Positions 42,553 through 51,122 of a stretch of DNA of 64,000 nucleotides are shown in pieces (within the stretch, counting starts at the first letter, position 1; every line of letters begins with the position of its first letter). The position numbers and the translations under genes are program-made. The notes under the pieces are model-generated. The model made no database searches, was not told where the DNA came from, and saw nothing but the letters and a program-made list of their open reading frames with translations. Source of the stretch: Sphaerisporangium siamense. GTDB lineage: Bacteria; Actinomycetota; Actinomycetes; Streptosporangiales; Streptosporangiaceae. The stretch covers positions 5,394,001 through 5,458,000 of the forward strand of contig NZ_JACHND010000001.1 in the NCBI RefSeq assembly GCF_014205275.1, given 5' to 3'.

Positions 42553-43704
42553 ATGAGCCTCGGCGACCGCATCGGCGGGACGCTGAACTTCGGCGGGACC
42601 GAGCGGCCGTCCCGCTGGAGGCGTCTGCTCGGCACCTCGCTGGGCCTGGTCTACCTCTTCTACCCGATCACCGACGTCACCTCGGGCGAGATCACCGGGG
42701 CCAAGGCGGCGTGGGCGGTGGTCGCGCTGGCGGCCTTCACGGCGTCGTACGTGGCCACCGTGCTCAGCCCCGCCGACTACGGCGAGCCCGGCCGGTGGAC
42801 GCCCGGGTTGCTCGCGCTGACCGTGCTCATGGCGGTGACGCTGCCGCTGGTCTTCGGCGGCGGCTGGCTGGCGCTGCCGATCTACGTCACGGTCCTGCTC
42901 AGCATGGCGCTGCCGCTGCGGCGGGCCGTCGCGGGCGTCGCCGGCATGGCGGTGGTCGTGACGGCCGAGGGGCTGGTCAAAGGGGCGGACGCCGCCACGA
43001 TCGGGCTCCTGCTGCTGCAGATGACCACGCTGTCGGTGCTGTTCATGAGCGTGCGCAACACCCGGAGCCTGCTCGTCCAGCTGCACCGCGCCCAGGGCGA
43101 GGTCGCCCGGCTGGCGGCGGGGGAGGAGCGGCTGCGCATCGCCAGGGACCTGCACGACCTGCTCGGGCACACCCTGTCGCTGATCGTGCTGAAGAGCGAG
43201 CTGGCCGGGCGGCTGGCCGAGCAGGGCTCGCCGCGGACCGCGGCGGAGATCCGCGACATCGAGCAGGTGGCGCGCACGGCGCTGCGCGAGGCGCGCGAGG
43301 CGGTCACCGGCTACCGCCGGCGCGGCCTGGCCGAGGAGCTCGACGGCGCCCGCGCCGCGCTGGACGCCGCCGGGGTCGCGGTCACCGTCCGCACCGCGGG
43401 CACTCCCTTGCCCGACGAGCAGGACGGCCTGCTCGGCTGGGCCGTGCGGGAGGGCGTGACCAACGTCGTCCGGCACGCGCGGGCGCGCCGGTGCGAGATC
43501 TCCGTCGCCGTCCGGGACGGGGACGCCGTCCTGGAGGTCCGCGACGACGGCCGTCCGGGCGCGGCGTACACGCCCGGCAGCGGGCTCACCGGCCTGGCCG
43601 AGCGGGTCCGCGTCTCCGGCGGCTCGCTGGACGCCGGAGCGGCGCCGGGCGGAGGGTTCCGCCTGCGGGTCGTCGTCCCCGCGCCCGTAGACTCGCCCAC
43701 CTAG
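42553..43704 (+). CDS. Sensor histidine kinase (DesK-like, HisKA_3)
   Basis: A 383-residue kinase: a multi-helix membrane sensor (about residues 26-170), then the HisKA_3 phosphoacceptor H201 in [15 protein letters not shown], and a HATPase domain ([25 protein letters not shown]). The sensor has almost no external loop, suggesting it senses the membrane or the partner transporter. It phosphorylates the response regulator encoded next. Confidence 0.93.
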   Translation: MSLGDRIGGTLNFGGTERPSRWRRLLGTSLGLVYLFYPITDVTSGEITGAKAAWAVVALAAFTASYVATVLSPADYGEPGRWTPGLLALTVLMAVTLPLVFGGGWLALPIYVTVLLSMALPLRRAVAGVAGMAVVVTAEGLVKGADAATIGLLLLQMTTLSVLFMSVRNTRSLLVQLHRAQGEVARLAAGEERLRIARDLHDLLGHTLSLIVLKSELAGRLAEQGSPRTAAEIRDIEQVARTALREAREAVTGYRRRGLAEELDGARAALDAAGVAVTVRTAGTPLPDEQDGLLGWAVREGVTNVVRHARARRCEISVAVRDGDAVLEVRDDGRPGAAYTPGSGLTGLAERVRVSGGSLDAGAAPGGGFRLRVVVPAPVDSPT

Positions 43705-43758
43705 AATCCCCCGCCGGCTTCCCCTCCGCGCGTGGGGCCCTTCTCCGAGGAGACCGCG

Positions 43759-44364
43759 ATGATCAGGGTGATCCTCGCCGAGGACCAGGCCATGGTCCGG
43801 GGCGCGCTCGCGTCCCTGCTCGGGCTGGAGCCGGACATCGAGGTGGTGGGGGAGGCCGCCACCGGCGAGGAGGCCGTGGCCGTCGCCGTGGCGGCCCGCC
43901 CGGACATCGCGCTGCTCGACATCGAGATGCCCGTGCTGGACGGCATCGCGGCGGCGGGCCGGATACGCGCCGAGACGCCCGGCTGCCGCGTCATGATTTT
44001 GACGACGTTCGGCAGGCCGGGCTACCTGCGCAGGGCCATGGAGGCCGGCGCGTCGGCGTTCCTGGTCAAGGACAGCCCGGCCAAGGAGCTGGCCGCCGCG
44101 ATCCGCAGGGTGCTGCGCGGCGAGCGGGTTATCGACCCGGGGCTCGCCGCGGCGGCGCTCAGCGCCGGGCCCAACCCGCTGTCGGGACGGGAGCGCGACG
44201 TGCTCAGGGCCGCCTCCGACGGCTCCACGATCATGGACATCTCCCGGCGCCTGCACCTGTCGGAGGGCACGGTCCGCAACTACCTGTCGGCGGCGATCCA
44301 GAAGACGCACGCGCGCAACCGGATCGAGGCCGTGCAGCGCGCCGAGGCCCAGGGCTGGCTCTGA
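43759..44364 (+). CDS. NarL/DesR-family response regulator
   Basis: A 201-residue regulator. The receiver domain has D54 as phosphoacceptor (ALLDIEMPVLDG) and K104 (FLVKDSPAKEL); the LuxR-type helix-turn-helix is at about 145-195 (LSGRERDVLRAASDG, LHLSEGTVRNYLSAAI). ATG 43759 is used, with GAGGAGA upstream. It probably binds the palindrome before the ABC genes for autoregulation. Confidence 0.95.
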   Translation: MIRVILAEDQAMVRGALASLLGLEPDIEVVGEAATGEEAVAVAVAARPDIALLDIEMPVLDGIAAAGRIRAETPGCRVMILTTFGRPGYLRRAMEAGASAFLVKDSPAKELAAAIRRVLRGERVIDPGLAAAALSAGPNPLSGRERDVLRAASDGSTIMDISRRLHLSEGTVRNYLSAAIQKTHARNRIEAVQRAEAQGWL

Positions 44365-44408
44365 GCCCGCCCATGAGCGAATCTACGATGTAAAGGCGGC
44401 GGGTCCGG

Positions 44409-45221
44409 TCACGGCACGCGGGCCACGCCGCCGAGGATCGCGGGCCGCGTCAGGTCGTAGTCGGCCTCCCACTCCACCTGCGGCCGCCAGGCGGCCACCG
44501 GCACGAGCCCGGGCCGCAGCAGGTCCATGCCCGCGAAGTAGGCGGCGATGTCCGCGTGCGACCGCGGTTTGGCCCCGCCGCCGGCGGTTCTCGCGTAGAG
44601 CGCCCGCACCTCCTGGTCGGTCGGGCCGCCGATGTCACCGCTGTAGCCGTGCGACAGGACCAGGTAGCTCCCGCGCGCCATCTCCGCGCGGAACCGCGTG
44701 ACGATCGCGCCCGCCCGGTCGTCGTCCGGCACGAAATGCAGGACCGACGCCATCAGCACCGCGACCGGCCGTGACAGGTCAAGGTGCTCGCGGACGGCCG
44801 GGTCGCCGAGGATCCCCTGCGGCTCGGTCAGGTCGCCGGGCACGACGATGGTGTCGGCGTTGTCGGCCAGGAGCGCCCGGGCGTGCGCGAGCACGATGGG
44901 ATCGTTGTCCACGTAGACGACGCGGGAGCCGGGCGCGGCGTCCCTGGCGACCTCATGCACGTTCTGCCGGGTGGGAAGGCCGGTGCCGATGTCGAGGAAC
45001 TGCCTGATCCCGAGCTCCGCCAGCAGCCGCACGGCCCGGCCGAGGAAGGCGCGGTTGGCGCGGGCCATCTCGCGGATGCCCGGCACCAGCGAGATCACCT
45101 TCTCCGCCGCCGCGCGGTCGGACTCGAAGTTGTCCTTGCCGCCCAGGTAGTAGTCGTACATCCGGGCCACGCTCGGGACGGAGGGGTCGACACCCATGGG
45201 AACGTCGCCGCGTTCCGTCAT
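44409..45221 (-). CDS. SAM-dependent methyltransferase, DUF574 (PF04672) type
   Basis: A 270-residue protein of the actinobacterial family that begins with VARMYDYYLGGKDNFESDR. The SAM-binding motif is IRQFLDIGTGLPTRQNVHEV, followed by VVYVDNDPIVLAHARALL. The family is greatly expanded in Streptomyces and Streptosporangiales, but substrates are unknown. It is a single gene, convergent with the response regulator. Confidence 0.88.
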   Translation of the reverse strand: MTERGDVPMGVDPSVPSVARMYDYYLGGKDNFESDRAAAEKVISLVPGIREMARANRAFLGRAVRLLAELGIRQFLDIGTGLPTRQNVHEVARDAAPGSRVVYVDNDPIVLAHARALLADNADTIVVPGDLTEPQGILGDPAVREHLDLSRPVAVLMASVLHFVPDDDRAGAIVTRFRAEMARGSYLVLSHGYSGDIGGPTDQEVRALYARTAGGGAKPRSHADIAAYFAGMDLLRPGLVPVAAWRPQVEWEADYDLTRPAILGGVARVP

Positions 45222-45323
45222 GCACCTGTCTCCATAGCGCAGATCCTACGGTGGATCACCCGGATATGGATCATCCTGTCCCGCGGCACGCGCGGCCGCG
45301 GCCCGATTCTTCCGGGCGGTCCG

Positions 45324-46505
45324 CTACGGGGCGGCGGGGCGCAGGTCGGCGACGTGGCGGATGAGGTCGCCGACATGGACGATGCCCATGCAGCGGCCCA
45401 CCTCGTCCACCACCACGAGGTCGTCGTACACGCGGGCGGAGTCCTTGCCCGCGACCTGCATCGCCGCGATGGCGGGCGTGGTCTTGGGGACGATGCGCGG
45501 CGGGTCGGCCAGGCGGTGCGCGGGCTTCTTGGCGTGCAGCGCGTGCCCGTACGGGCCCGCGATCGACAGCAGGAAGCGGCCACGCTCCACGCTCGCCCGC
45601 GGCCGCTGGTACTCGTCGACCAGGATCACGCTGGTGATCGACGGCTCGGCGGCGAGCGCGTCGGCCACCTCCTCCGCCGTGGCCTGCGTGCCGAAGGTCA
45701 CCGCGGGCATGAGGAACTCCTGCACGCGCGGGCCGAGGTCGATCGCCGACGGCTCGGGCTCCGCGGGCACCGGCAGCGGGACGTGCACGCGGCCGTGCGA
45801 GGGACGCCAGTCGATCGGGGCCAGCAGCGGTCCCTGGGCCAGCCGGATGCCCCAGCGGCGCAGCATCGTGAGCTGGGCCTCCTCCCGCACCAGGGGCGCG
45901 AGCACGTGGATGCCCATGCCCTTGGCCATCTGGGCGACGGCGCGGGCGAGCGCGCCCCGCCGCGGGTCGCCGGGGATGCGGTCGACCAGCTCGGGGGACA
46001 GCACGGCCGCGTACGGCGAGGCGTCCGCGATCAGGTCCAGGGGCATGTGCGAGGCGCCGAGGCCGCCGACGGCCACCAGGTAGCCGATCGTGCGCAGGCC
46101 CTCCATGCCCACCAGCAGGCCGCGCCGGTGCTCGGGCGGGAAGTCGCCGGAGACCACGAGGACCACCTCGCGCGGGCGCCGCCGGGTGGCGCGCATCGCC
46201 TCGTGGAGAGGCGCGAGGGCGGCGGAGCCGTCGATCACCGCGCCGGAGGGGACGGTGAGCACGAGGGGCAGCCGCGCCTCCTCGCGGCCGGCGGCGTAGG
46301 CGGCGCTGACGGCGGGGGCGATGTCGCGCGAGTAGCCCGCGGGCGTGCCGCCCGCGGCGGCCTCGACGGCGATGACCCCGCCGGTGTCGAGGTCGACGAT
46401 CGGCCGGAACATCGGGAGACCGCCCGGAGCCGGGTGGGCGGAGCGGGTCTCGGAGGCGGCCGCCGGGAGTGAAGCGGCCGAGGAGGTCGGACTGTGGACC
46501 GTCAC
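45324..46505 (-). CDS. Degenerate EAL-domain protein with C-terminal CBS-like domain
   Basis: A 393-residue cytosolic protein. Residues ~32-240 align with an EAL-type barrel (FRPIVDLDTGGVIAVEAAAG, LVVSGDFPPEHRRGLLVGM), but the catalytic EAL is EAA and other metal ligands are not evident, so c-di-GMP cleavage is unlikely. Residues ~250-390 look CBS-like (DDLVVVDEVGRCMGIVHVGD). It is probably a nucleotide-binding sensor or effector. GTG 46505 is the assigned start; M32 is possible. Confidence 0.8.
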   Translation of the reverse strand: MTVHSPTSSAASLPAAASETRSAHPAPGGLPMFRPIVDLDTGGVIAVEAAAGGTPAGYSRDIAPAVSAAYAAGREEARLPLVLTVPSGAVIDGSAALAPLHEAMRATRRRPREVVLVVSGDFPPEHRRGLLVGMEGLRTIGYLVAVGGLGASHMPLDLIADASPYAAVLSPELVDRIPGDPRRGALARAVAQMAKGMGIHVLAPLVREEAQLTMLRRWGIRLAQGPLLAPIDWRPSHGRVHVPLPVPAEPEPSAIDLGPRVQEFLMPAVTFGTQATAEEVADALAAEPSITSVILVDEYQRPRASVERGRFLLSIAGPYGHALHAKKPAHRLADPPRIVPKTTPAIAAMQVAGKDSARVYDDLVVVDEVGRCMGIVHVGDLIRHVADLRPAAP

Positions 46506-46738
46506 ATCGCGATTGTCCTGCGCTTTCAGCGGGATCTACCAGCCACAAGGGCAAATTCACCCATTTTTCGTTGTGCGTTGGAAGGAAAGTACTTCTTTAC
46601 CGGAAGTCCGGAAACGGGTAACGGCGCGTGATCGTGTGCCGCCGCCGCCCTCGCCGCCGCGGGCCCGGGCCCGCCGCCCCGCGATAAGGTGTGCCGTCGG
46701 CGCGGCGCGGCGCGCGCCCGGAGCCGGAAGGGGGCATC

Positions 46739-47431
46739 GTGGCGTCACGTCCCGCGGCCGGCGGCGGGCGCTGGGTTTCGGTCGCCCCGGAGCGCATGGC
46801 CGGCTGGGCGCGCGGGTTCGCCGACCGGCACGGGCCCACCGAAGCCGTCGTGGAGCGCGCGGAGGGCGTGGAGAGCGTGGAGAGCACGGTCGTCGTGCTG
46901 CGCGCCGCGGACGGCGCGGTGGCCGAGTGCCACGTCCCCTTCCCACCGCTCACCCTTCCCCGGGGGCAGGCCCCGCTGGAGGCCCTGGTGGCGCACGCGA
47001 TCCGGCCGCGGCGCGTCGGAGTCCTGCTGGTGCGCCTGGGCGGGCACGCGGCCGGCGTCTTCGAGGGCGAGCGCCTGGTGGACTCCAAGGTGGGCTCCCG
47101 GCAGGTCCACGGGCGCAGCGCGGCCGGGGGATGGTCCCAGCAGCGGTTCGCCCGGCGCAGGGAGAAGCAGGCCGGCGAGGCCGCGCGGGCGGCGGCCGAG
47201 GTCGCGCTGCGGGTGCTCGGCCCCCAGGTGCCCCGCCTGGAGGCGGTCGTGCTCGGCGGGGACCGGCGCGCGGTGGAGGCCGTGCGCGAGGACACGAGGC
47301 TCGCCGGGGTGTTCGCGCTGGCGGGCGGCCCGTTCCTCGACGTCCCCGACCCCCGCCTGGCGGTGCTGCGCGCGGCTCCGGGGCTGTTCCGCGCGGTGCG
47401 CGTCCGCGTCCTCGACCCGGGCGAGGGCTGA
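46739..47431 (+). CDS. acVLRF1-type peptidyl-tRNA hydrolase (Vms1-like release factor)
   Basis: A 230-residue protein with the GGWSQQRFARRREKQ motif at residues 130-144; the conserved Gln after GGxS is the proposed catalytic residue of VLRF1/eRF1-like domains. Family knowledge suggests it frees nascent chains from stalled large ribosomal subunits. GTG 46739 follows GGAAGGGGG; the frame is open a further 16 codons upstream. It is divergent from the EAL-CBS gene across 233 bases that contain an AT-rich block (46560-46620) with ACTTC-N7-GAAGT. Confidence 0.82.
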   Translation: MASRPAAGGGRWVSVAPERMAGWARGFADRHGPTEAVVERAEGVESVESTVVVLRAADGAVAECHVPFPPLTLPRGQAPLEALVAHAIRPRRVGVLLVRLGGHAAGVFEGERLVDSKVGSRQVHGRSAAGGWSQQRFARRREKQAGEAARAAAEVALRVLGPQVPRLEAVVLGGDRRAVEAVREDTRLAGVFALAGGPFLDVPDPRLAVLRAAPGLFRAVRVRVLDPGEG

Positions 47432-47434
47432 GCG

Positions 47435-48394
47435 TCAGCGCACCAGCGGGATCGTGAACACGAAGCACGCCCCGCCGCTCGGGGAGTCCTCCACGTGGAC
47501 GCCGCCCTCGTGCGCCCGGGCGATCTCGTCGACGATCGCCAGGCCGAGCCCGCTGCCCGCGCCGTCGCGCTCGGGGTAGGCCCCGAGCCGGGTGAAGCGC
47601 TCGAAGATCCGCTGCCGGTCGGGCTCGGGGACGCCGACGCCGTCGTCGGACACCGCGAGCGTCGCGACGGCGCCGCGCCGCCCGACCTCCACGCCCACGT
47701 TCTCCCTGGCGTAGCGCTGGGCGTTGTCGAGCAGGTTGGTGAGCACGCGGGAGATCTCGGCGGGCACGGCCTCCACGGTCACGTGCGAGGTGATGGCCAG
47801 GGACACCTGGCGGTGGTCGGCCCGGTCCTTCACCTCCCGGTGGACGCGCTCGCCGAGGTCGAACCGCTCGCGGTGCCCGGCGCGCCGCACCCGCGTGCGG
47901 GCCAGCACCAGCAGGTCGGCCACCATGGCCTCCAGGCGGTCGGCGCACGGCAGCAGGCGGGCCGCGAGCGCGGTCACGTCGGTCTCGTCCGGGTGGGTGA
48001 TCGCGTCCTCCAGCTCCGTGCGCAGCGCCGTGATGGGGCGGCGCAGCTCGTGGGCGACGTCGCCGGCGAAGCCGCGCTCGCGGCCGAGATGGTCCAGCGT
48101 GACGCCGAGCGCCTCCAGGAGGCCGGCGATCTCGGCGGGGTCGTTCCCGGCCGGTGCCAGGCGGCGGGCGTGCCCCTCGTTGATCTCGGTCAGGGTGGCG
48201 GCGACGGCGGCGACCCGCCGCAGCGGCCGCCGGCCGGCCGCCCGGCCCGCCAGCGCGGCCACCACGGCGAGGGCGGCCGCCGGTCCGGCGCGGCGGGCGA
48301 GGTTCCGCGGGATCACGCCGCCCCGGCCGTCCGCGCCCGGCCCGGGACGTCTGCCGGCGTCGCGCGACGGCGAGCGTGCGTGCCCGATGCCCAC
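47435..48394 (-). CDS. Orphan sensor histidine kinase lacking a sensor domain
   Basis: A 319-residue kinase with a HAMP-like segment (RRPLRRVAAVAATLTEINEG), phosphoacceptor H115 (FAGDVAHELRRPI), N box (ISRVLTNLLDNAQRYA) and G boxes (DGVGVPEPDRQRIFERF, GSGLGLAIVDEIARAHEGG). Only one short hydrophobic stretch (residues ~36-50) precedes them, so the paired helices and external sensor of OmpR-type kinases are missing. No response-regulator gene adjoins it. It may be a remnant of a two-gene system or depend on a distant partner. GTG 48394 is the listed start; GTG at V27 (48316) is an alternative. It ends convergently with acVLRF1, three bases apart. Confidence 0.85.
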   Translation of the reverse strand: MGIGHARSPSRDAGRRPGPGADGRGGVIPRNLARRAGPAAALAVVAALAGRAAGRRPLRRVAAVAATLTEINEGHARRLAPAGNDPAEIAGLLEALGVTLDHLGRERGFAGDVAHELRRPITALRTELEDAITHPDETDVTALAARLLPCADRLEAMVADLLVLARTRVRRAGHRERFDLGERVHREVKDRADHRQVSLAITSHVTVEAVPAEISRVLTNLLDNAQRYARENVGVEVGRRGAVATLAVSDDGVGVPEPDRQRIFERFTRLGAYPERDGAGSGLGLAIVDEIARAHEGGVHVEDSPSGGACFVFTIPLVR

Positions 48395-48770
48395 GAGTGC
48401 CTCCCGTGCGGACGCCCCCGGCGCCCATGTGCCCGGCCGGGCCCGCGGAAGCGACCTGCGGCCCGGCGTCGGCGGGGTCGGCGCGGGCGGTGCGCCCGCC
48501 GCGCGCCGCGGCGCCGCGAACCCCTTGGCGCCTCACAGACAACTGTACGTCGCGACGGGTCTGACCTGCGAGGACGCCCGTACGGACGTCGCCGGTCCCC
48601 GCCGCGCCCGCCGTCCGCGGCGGGGAGGGGATGGCGGGGAACCCACGCCGCTCGCGGCGGGTTTCTCCCCTCGTGGGGGGGGGGGCGGGGTGGCGGGGCG
48701 CCCGCGGCGTCCGCGGCGGGGTTCTCCCTCGTGGCGGGGCCGGTACGGGCTCTCGCGGGGACGCTGGCCG
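48395..48770. repeat. Non-coding G-rich region with imperfect direct repeats and a G11 run
   Basis: No gene is supported here. Near-repeats of CGCGGCGGG-TTCTCCC-TCGTGG occur at about 48653-48676 and 48712-48735, with a partial copy near 48615. Between them is a run of eleven G (48675-48685) followed by GGGG, GG and GGGG blocks, a strong G-quadruplex candidate on the plus strand. Confidence 0.6.
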
Positions 48771-48776
48771 TACACT
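48771..48776 (+). promoter_or_regulatory. -10 element TACACT for the ABC-F transcript
   Basis: TACACT fits the TAnnnT pattern. The predicted start falls at about 48783, leaving a leader of about 130 bases before the ABC-F start. No clear -35 is visible. Confidence 0.4.
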
Positions 48777-48782
48777 AGGCGT

Positions 48783-48800
48783 ATGCGCACTCCCGATTGA
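48783..48800 (+). CDS. Possible leaderless five-codon upstream ORF (MRTPD)
   Basis: ATG 48783 lies six bases after the TACACT -10 element, exactly where transcription should begin, so it would be a leaderless start. It encodes MRTPD then TGA. Short upstream ORFs often control ABC-F antibiotic-protection genes by ribosome stalling; this one is very short, and chance is not excluded. Confidence 0.25.
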   Translation: MRTPD

Positions 48801-48913
48801 TCGGCGCACTCACGGAGGCGGGCCGAGCCGCGCGGCCGTCCCGCGCCCCCCGTCACCTTCCGACAGCACGTTCCCCGCCCGACGTTTCCCCGTTCTGGGA
48901 GTGTTCCCTCATC

Positions 48914-50512
48914 ATGATCATCGCCTCCGACATCGAACTGCGCGCCGGTTCCCGCCTGCTCATCGAAGGGGCGTCCTTCCGCGTCAACCCGGGCGACCGC
49001 ATCGGCCTGGTGGGCCGCAACGGCGCGGGCAAGACCACGCTGTGCAAGGTGCTCGCCGGGGAGGGCCTCCCCGCCGCGGGCACGGTGACCACCAGCGGGA
49101 GCGTCGGCTACCTTCCCCAGGACCCGCGCACCGGCGACCTGCACGTGCTCGCCTCCGACCGCATCCTGTCGGCCCGCGGCCTGGACGAGGTGCTGCGCGA
49201 GCTGCGCGAGGCCGAGGGCGGCATGGCCTCGGCCGACGATCGCGTCCGCGACCGCGCGGTGCGCGCGTACGGCCGCCTGGAGGACCGGCTGCACGTGCTC
49301 GGCGGGTACGCCGCCGAGGCCGAGGCCGCCTCGATCGCCTCCAGCCTGGGTCTGCCCGACCGCGTGCTCAAGCAGCCCCTGGAGACGCTGTCCGGCGGCC
49401 AGCGCCGGCGGGTCGAACTGGCCCGAATTCTGTTCAGCGGAGCGGAGACTCTCCTGCTTGACGAGCCGACAAACCACCTCGATGCAGACTCAATCGGGTG
49501 GCTTCGTGATTTTTTACGATCGCACCAGGGCGGCTTGATCATTATTAGCCACGACGTCGGGCTCCTTGAAGCGACGGTCAACCGCGTCCTGCACCTCGAC
49601 GCCAACCGCTGCGTCGTCGACACCTACAACGTCGGCTGGACCGCCTATCTCGCCCAGCGCGAGACCGACGAGCGCCGCAGGAAGCGCGAGCGCGCCAACG
49701 CCGAGCGCCAGGCCTCGCAGCTCCTCGCGCAGGCCGACCGCATGCGCGCCAAGGCCACCAAGGCCAAGGCCGCGCAGGACATGGAGCGGCGGGCCCGGCG
49801 CCTGCTCGCGGGCGTCGAGGAGGAGCGCCGCAGCGACAAGGTGGCCAAGCTGCGCTTCCCCGACCCCGCCCCCTGCGGGCGCACCCCGCTGACGGCCACG
49901 GGTCTGTCGAAGTCCTACGGCTCGCTGGAGGTCTTCACCGACGTGGACGCCGCCGTCGACCGGGGCACCAGGGTCGTGGTGCTCGGCCTCAACGGCGCGG
50001 GCAAGACCACGCTGCTGCGCATGCTCGGCGGCCTGGAGAAGCCCGACAGCGGCGAGATCCGCCCTGGTCACGGCCTCAAGCTGGGCTACTACGCCCAGGA
50101 GCACGAGACCCTGGACAGCGGGCGCAGCGTGCTGGAGAACATGCGCTCGGCGGGCCCGGACGTGCCGGACGTCACACTGCGCAAGGTGCTCGGCTCGTTT
50201 CTGTTCAGCGGCGAGGACGCCGACAAGCCCGCCTCCGTGCTGTCGGGAGGGGAGAAGACCCGCCTGGCCCTGGCCACGCTCGTGCTGTCCAGCGCCAACG
50301 TCCTGCTGCTGGACGAACCCACGAACAACCTGGATCCGGTCAGCCGCGACCAAGTACTTTCAGCGTTGAGGTCCTATTCTGGGGCAATTGTCCTCGTTAC
50401 GCATGATGAGGGCGCCGTGGAGGCCCTGCAACCAGATAGGGTGATCTTGCTACCGGACGGAGTGGAAGACGCGTGGAGCGATGAATTTTCCGATCTTGTG
50501 GCACTTGCCTGA
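48914..50512 (+). CDS. ABC-F family ATP-binding protein
   Basis: A 532-residue soluble protein with two ABC domains and no membrane part. Domain 1: GRNGAGKTT (34-42), LSGGQRRRVELARIL, LLLDEPTNHLD. Domain 2: GLNGAGKTT, LSGGEKTRLALATLV, LLLDEPTNNLD. A charged coiled-coil linker lies at about residues 255-310 (ERRRKRERANAERQ). ABC-F proteins act on the ribosome, for translation control or antibiotic protection. Two patches of AT-rich, rare codons (about 49420-49560 and 50340-50512) follow each Walker B motif; the first contains a TTA codon at 49514 (L201). The rest of the gene has normal high-GC codons. Confidence 0.93.
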   Translation: MIIASDIELRAGSRLLIEGASFRVNPGDRIGLVGRNGAGKTTLCKVLAGEGLPAAGTVTTSGSVGYLPQDPRTGDLHVLASDRILSARGLDEVLRELREAEGGMASADDRVRDRAVRAYGRLEDRLHVLGGYAAEAEAASIASSLGLPDRVLKQPLETLSGGQRRRVELARILFSGAETLLLDEPTNHLDADSIGWLRDFLRSHQGGLIIISHDVGLLEATVNRVLHLDANRCVVDTYNVGWTAYLAQRETDERRRKRERANAERQASQLLAQADRMRAKATKAKAAQDMERRARRLLAGVEEERRSDKVAKLRFPDPAPCGRTPLTATGLSKSYGSLEVFTDVDAAVDRGTRVVVLGLNGAGKTTLLRMLGGLEKPDSGEIRPGHGLKLGYYAQEHETLDSGRSVLENMRSAGPDVPDVTLRKVLGSFLFSGEDADKPASVLSGGEKTRLALATLVLSSANVLLLDEPTNNLDPVSRDQVLSALRSYSGAIVLVTHDEGAVEALQPDRVILLPDGVEDAWSDEFSDLVALA

Positions 50513-50626
50513 TCTTAATTTGAGCGGGTACGGATCTTTTCCCGTGGAGTAGGTAGCCGATCCGGCAGAAATGACTGATCATGGCGTGAGTAACGCTGCG
50601 GAAGTCTGGCACTACAGGAGGTACTC

Positions 50627-50842
50627 GTGGCCGAGACTCTGAAGAAGGGCACCCGGGTGACCGGAGCCGACCGTGAAAAACTGGCCGCCGATCTCAAGAA
50701 GCGCTACGCCGCGGGTGAGAGCATCCGCGCGCTGGCCGCTTCCACCGGCAGGTCGTACGGGTTCATCCACCGCATCCTCAGCGAGTCGGGCGTGACTCTG
50801 CGCGGGCGCGGCGGGGCCACCCGGGGTAAGTCGAAGCGCTAG
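50627..50842 (+). CDS. Small helix-turn-helix DNA-binding protein
   Basis: A 71-residue basic protein with a central helix-turn-helix (RALAASTGRSYGFIHRILSE, residues 34-53) and a Lys/Arg/Gly tail. Small proteins of this shape are widespread in actinobacteria and thought to be DNA-binding; no target is known to me. GTG 50627 has AGGAGG six to eleven bases upstream. The 114 bases before it are comparatively AT-rich and hold its promoter. Confidence 0.85.
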   Translation: MAETLKKGTRVTGADREKLAADLKKRYAAGESIRALAASTGRSYGFIHRILSESGVTLRGRGGATRGKSKR

Positions 50843-50911
50843 ACGCGGCCGCCTCGAACGCGCGACCGCACCGCTCGCAGGTTCGGCCCGCGGCCGTCCC
50901 CGACACGCCGA

Positions 50912-50925
50912 TAGAATCTCATTCT
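50912..50925 (+). promoter_or_regulatory. -10 element TAGAAT within palindrome AGAAT-CTC-ATTCT
   Basis: TAGAAT (50912-50917) is a good -10 for the enoyl-CoA hydratase gene, and the overlapping AGAAT-CTC-ATTCT inverted repeat (50913-50925) could be an operator. No convincing -35 is present. Confidence 0.45.
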
Positions 50926-51122
50926 GGAGACTCGGGCGTGGCGGGACCGCGACTGCAGGAACGGAGCGAGCGATGCCGGAAGCGACGGTTGGGGGGAGTG
51001 CGGCGAAGATCTCGGCGGGCGAGGGCGCCGGACCGGGCACGAGAGGAACGCGGACGCGTTCCGCGGGGGTGCGCGGCGAGGCTGACAGGGCCCTCGGCAG
51101 CGAGGAGCTCGCGGAGATCGGC

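Noticed and set aside
48650-48740. CRISPR-like array in the repeat-rich stretch
   Set aside because: Only two or three imperfect G-rich repeats with unequal spacing and no cas genes.
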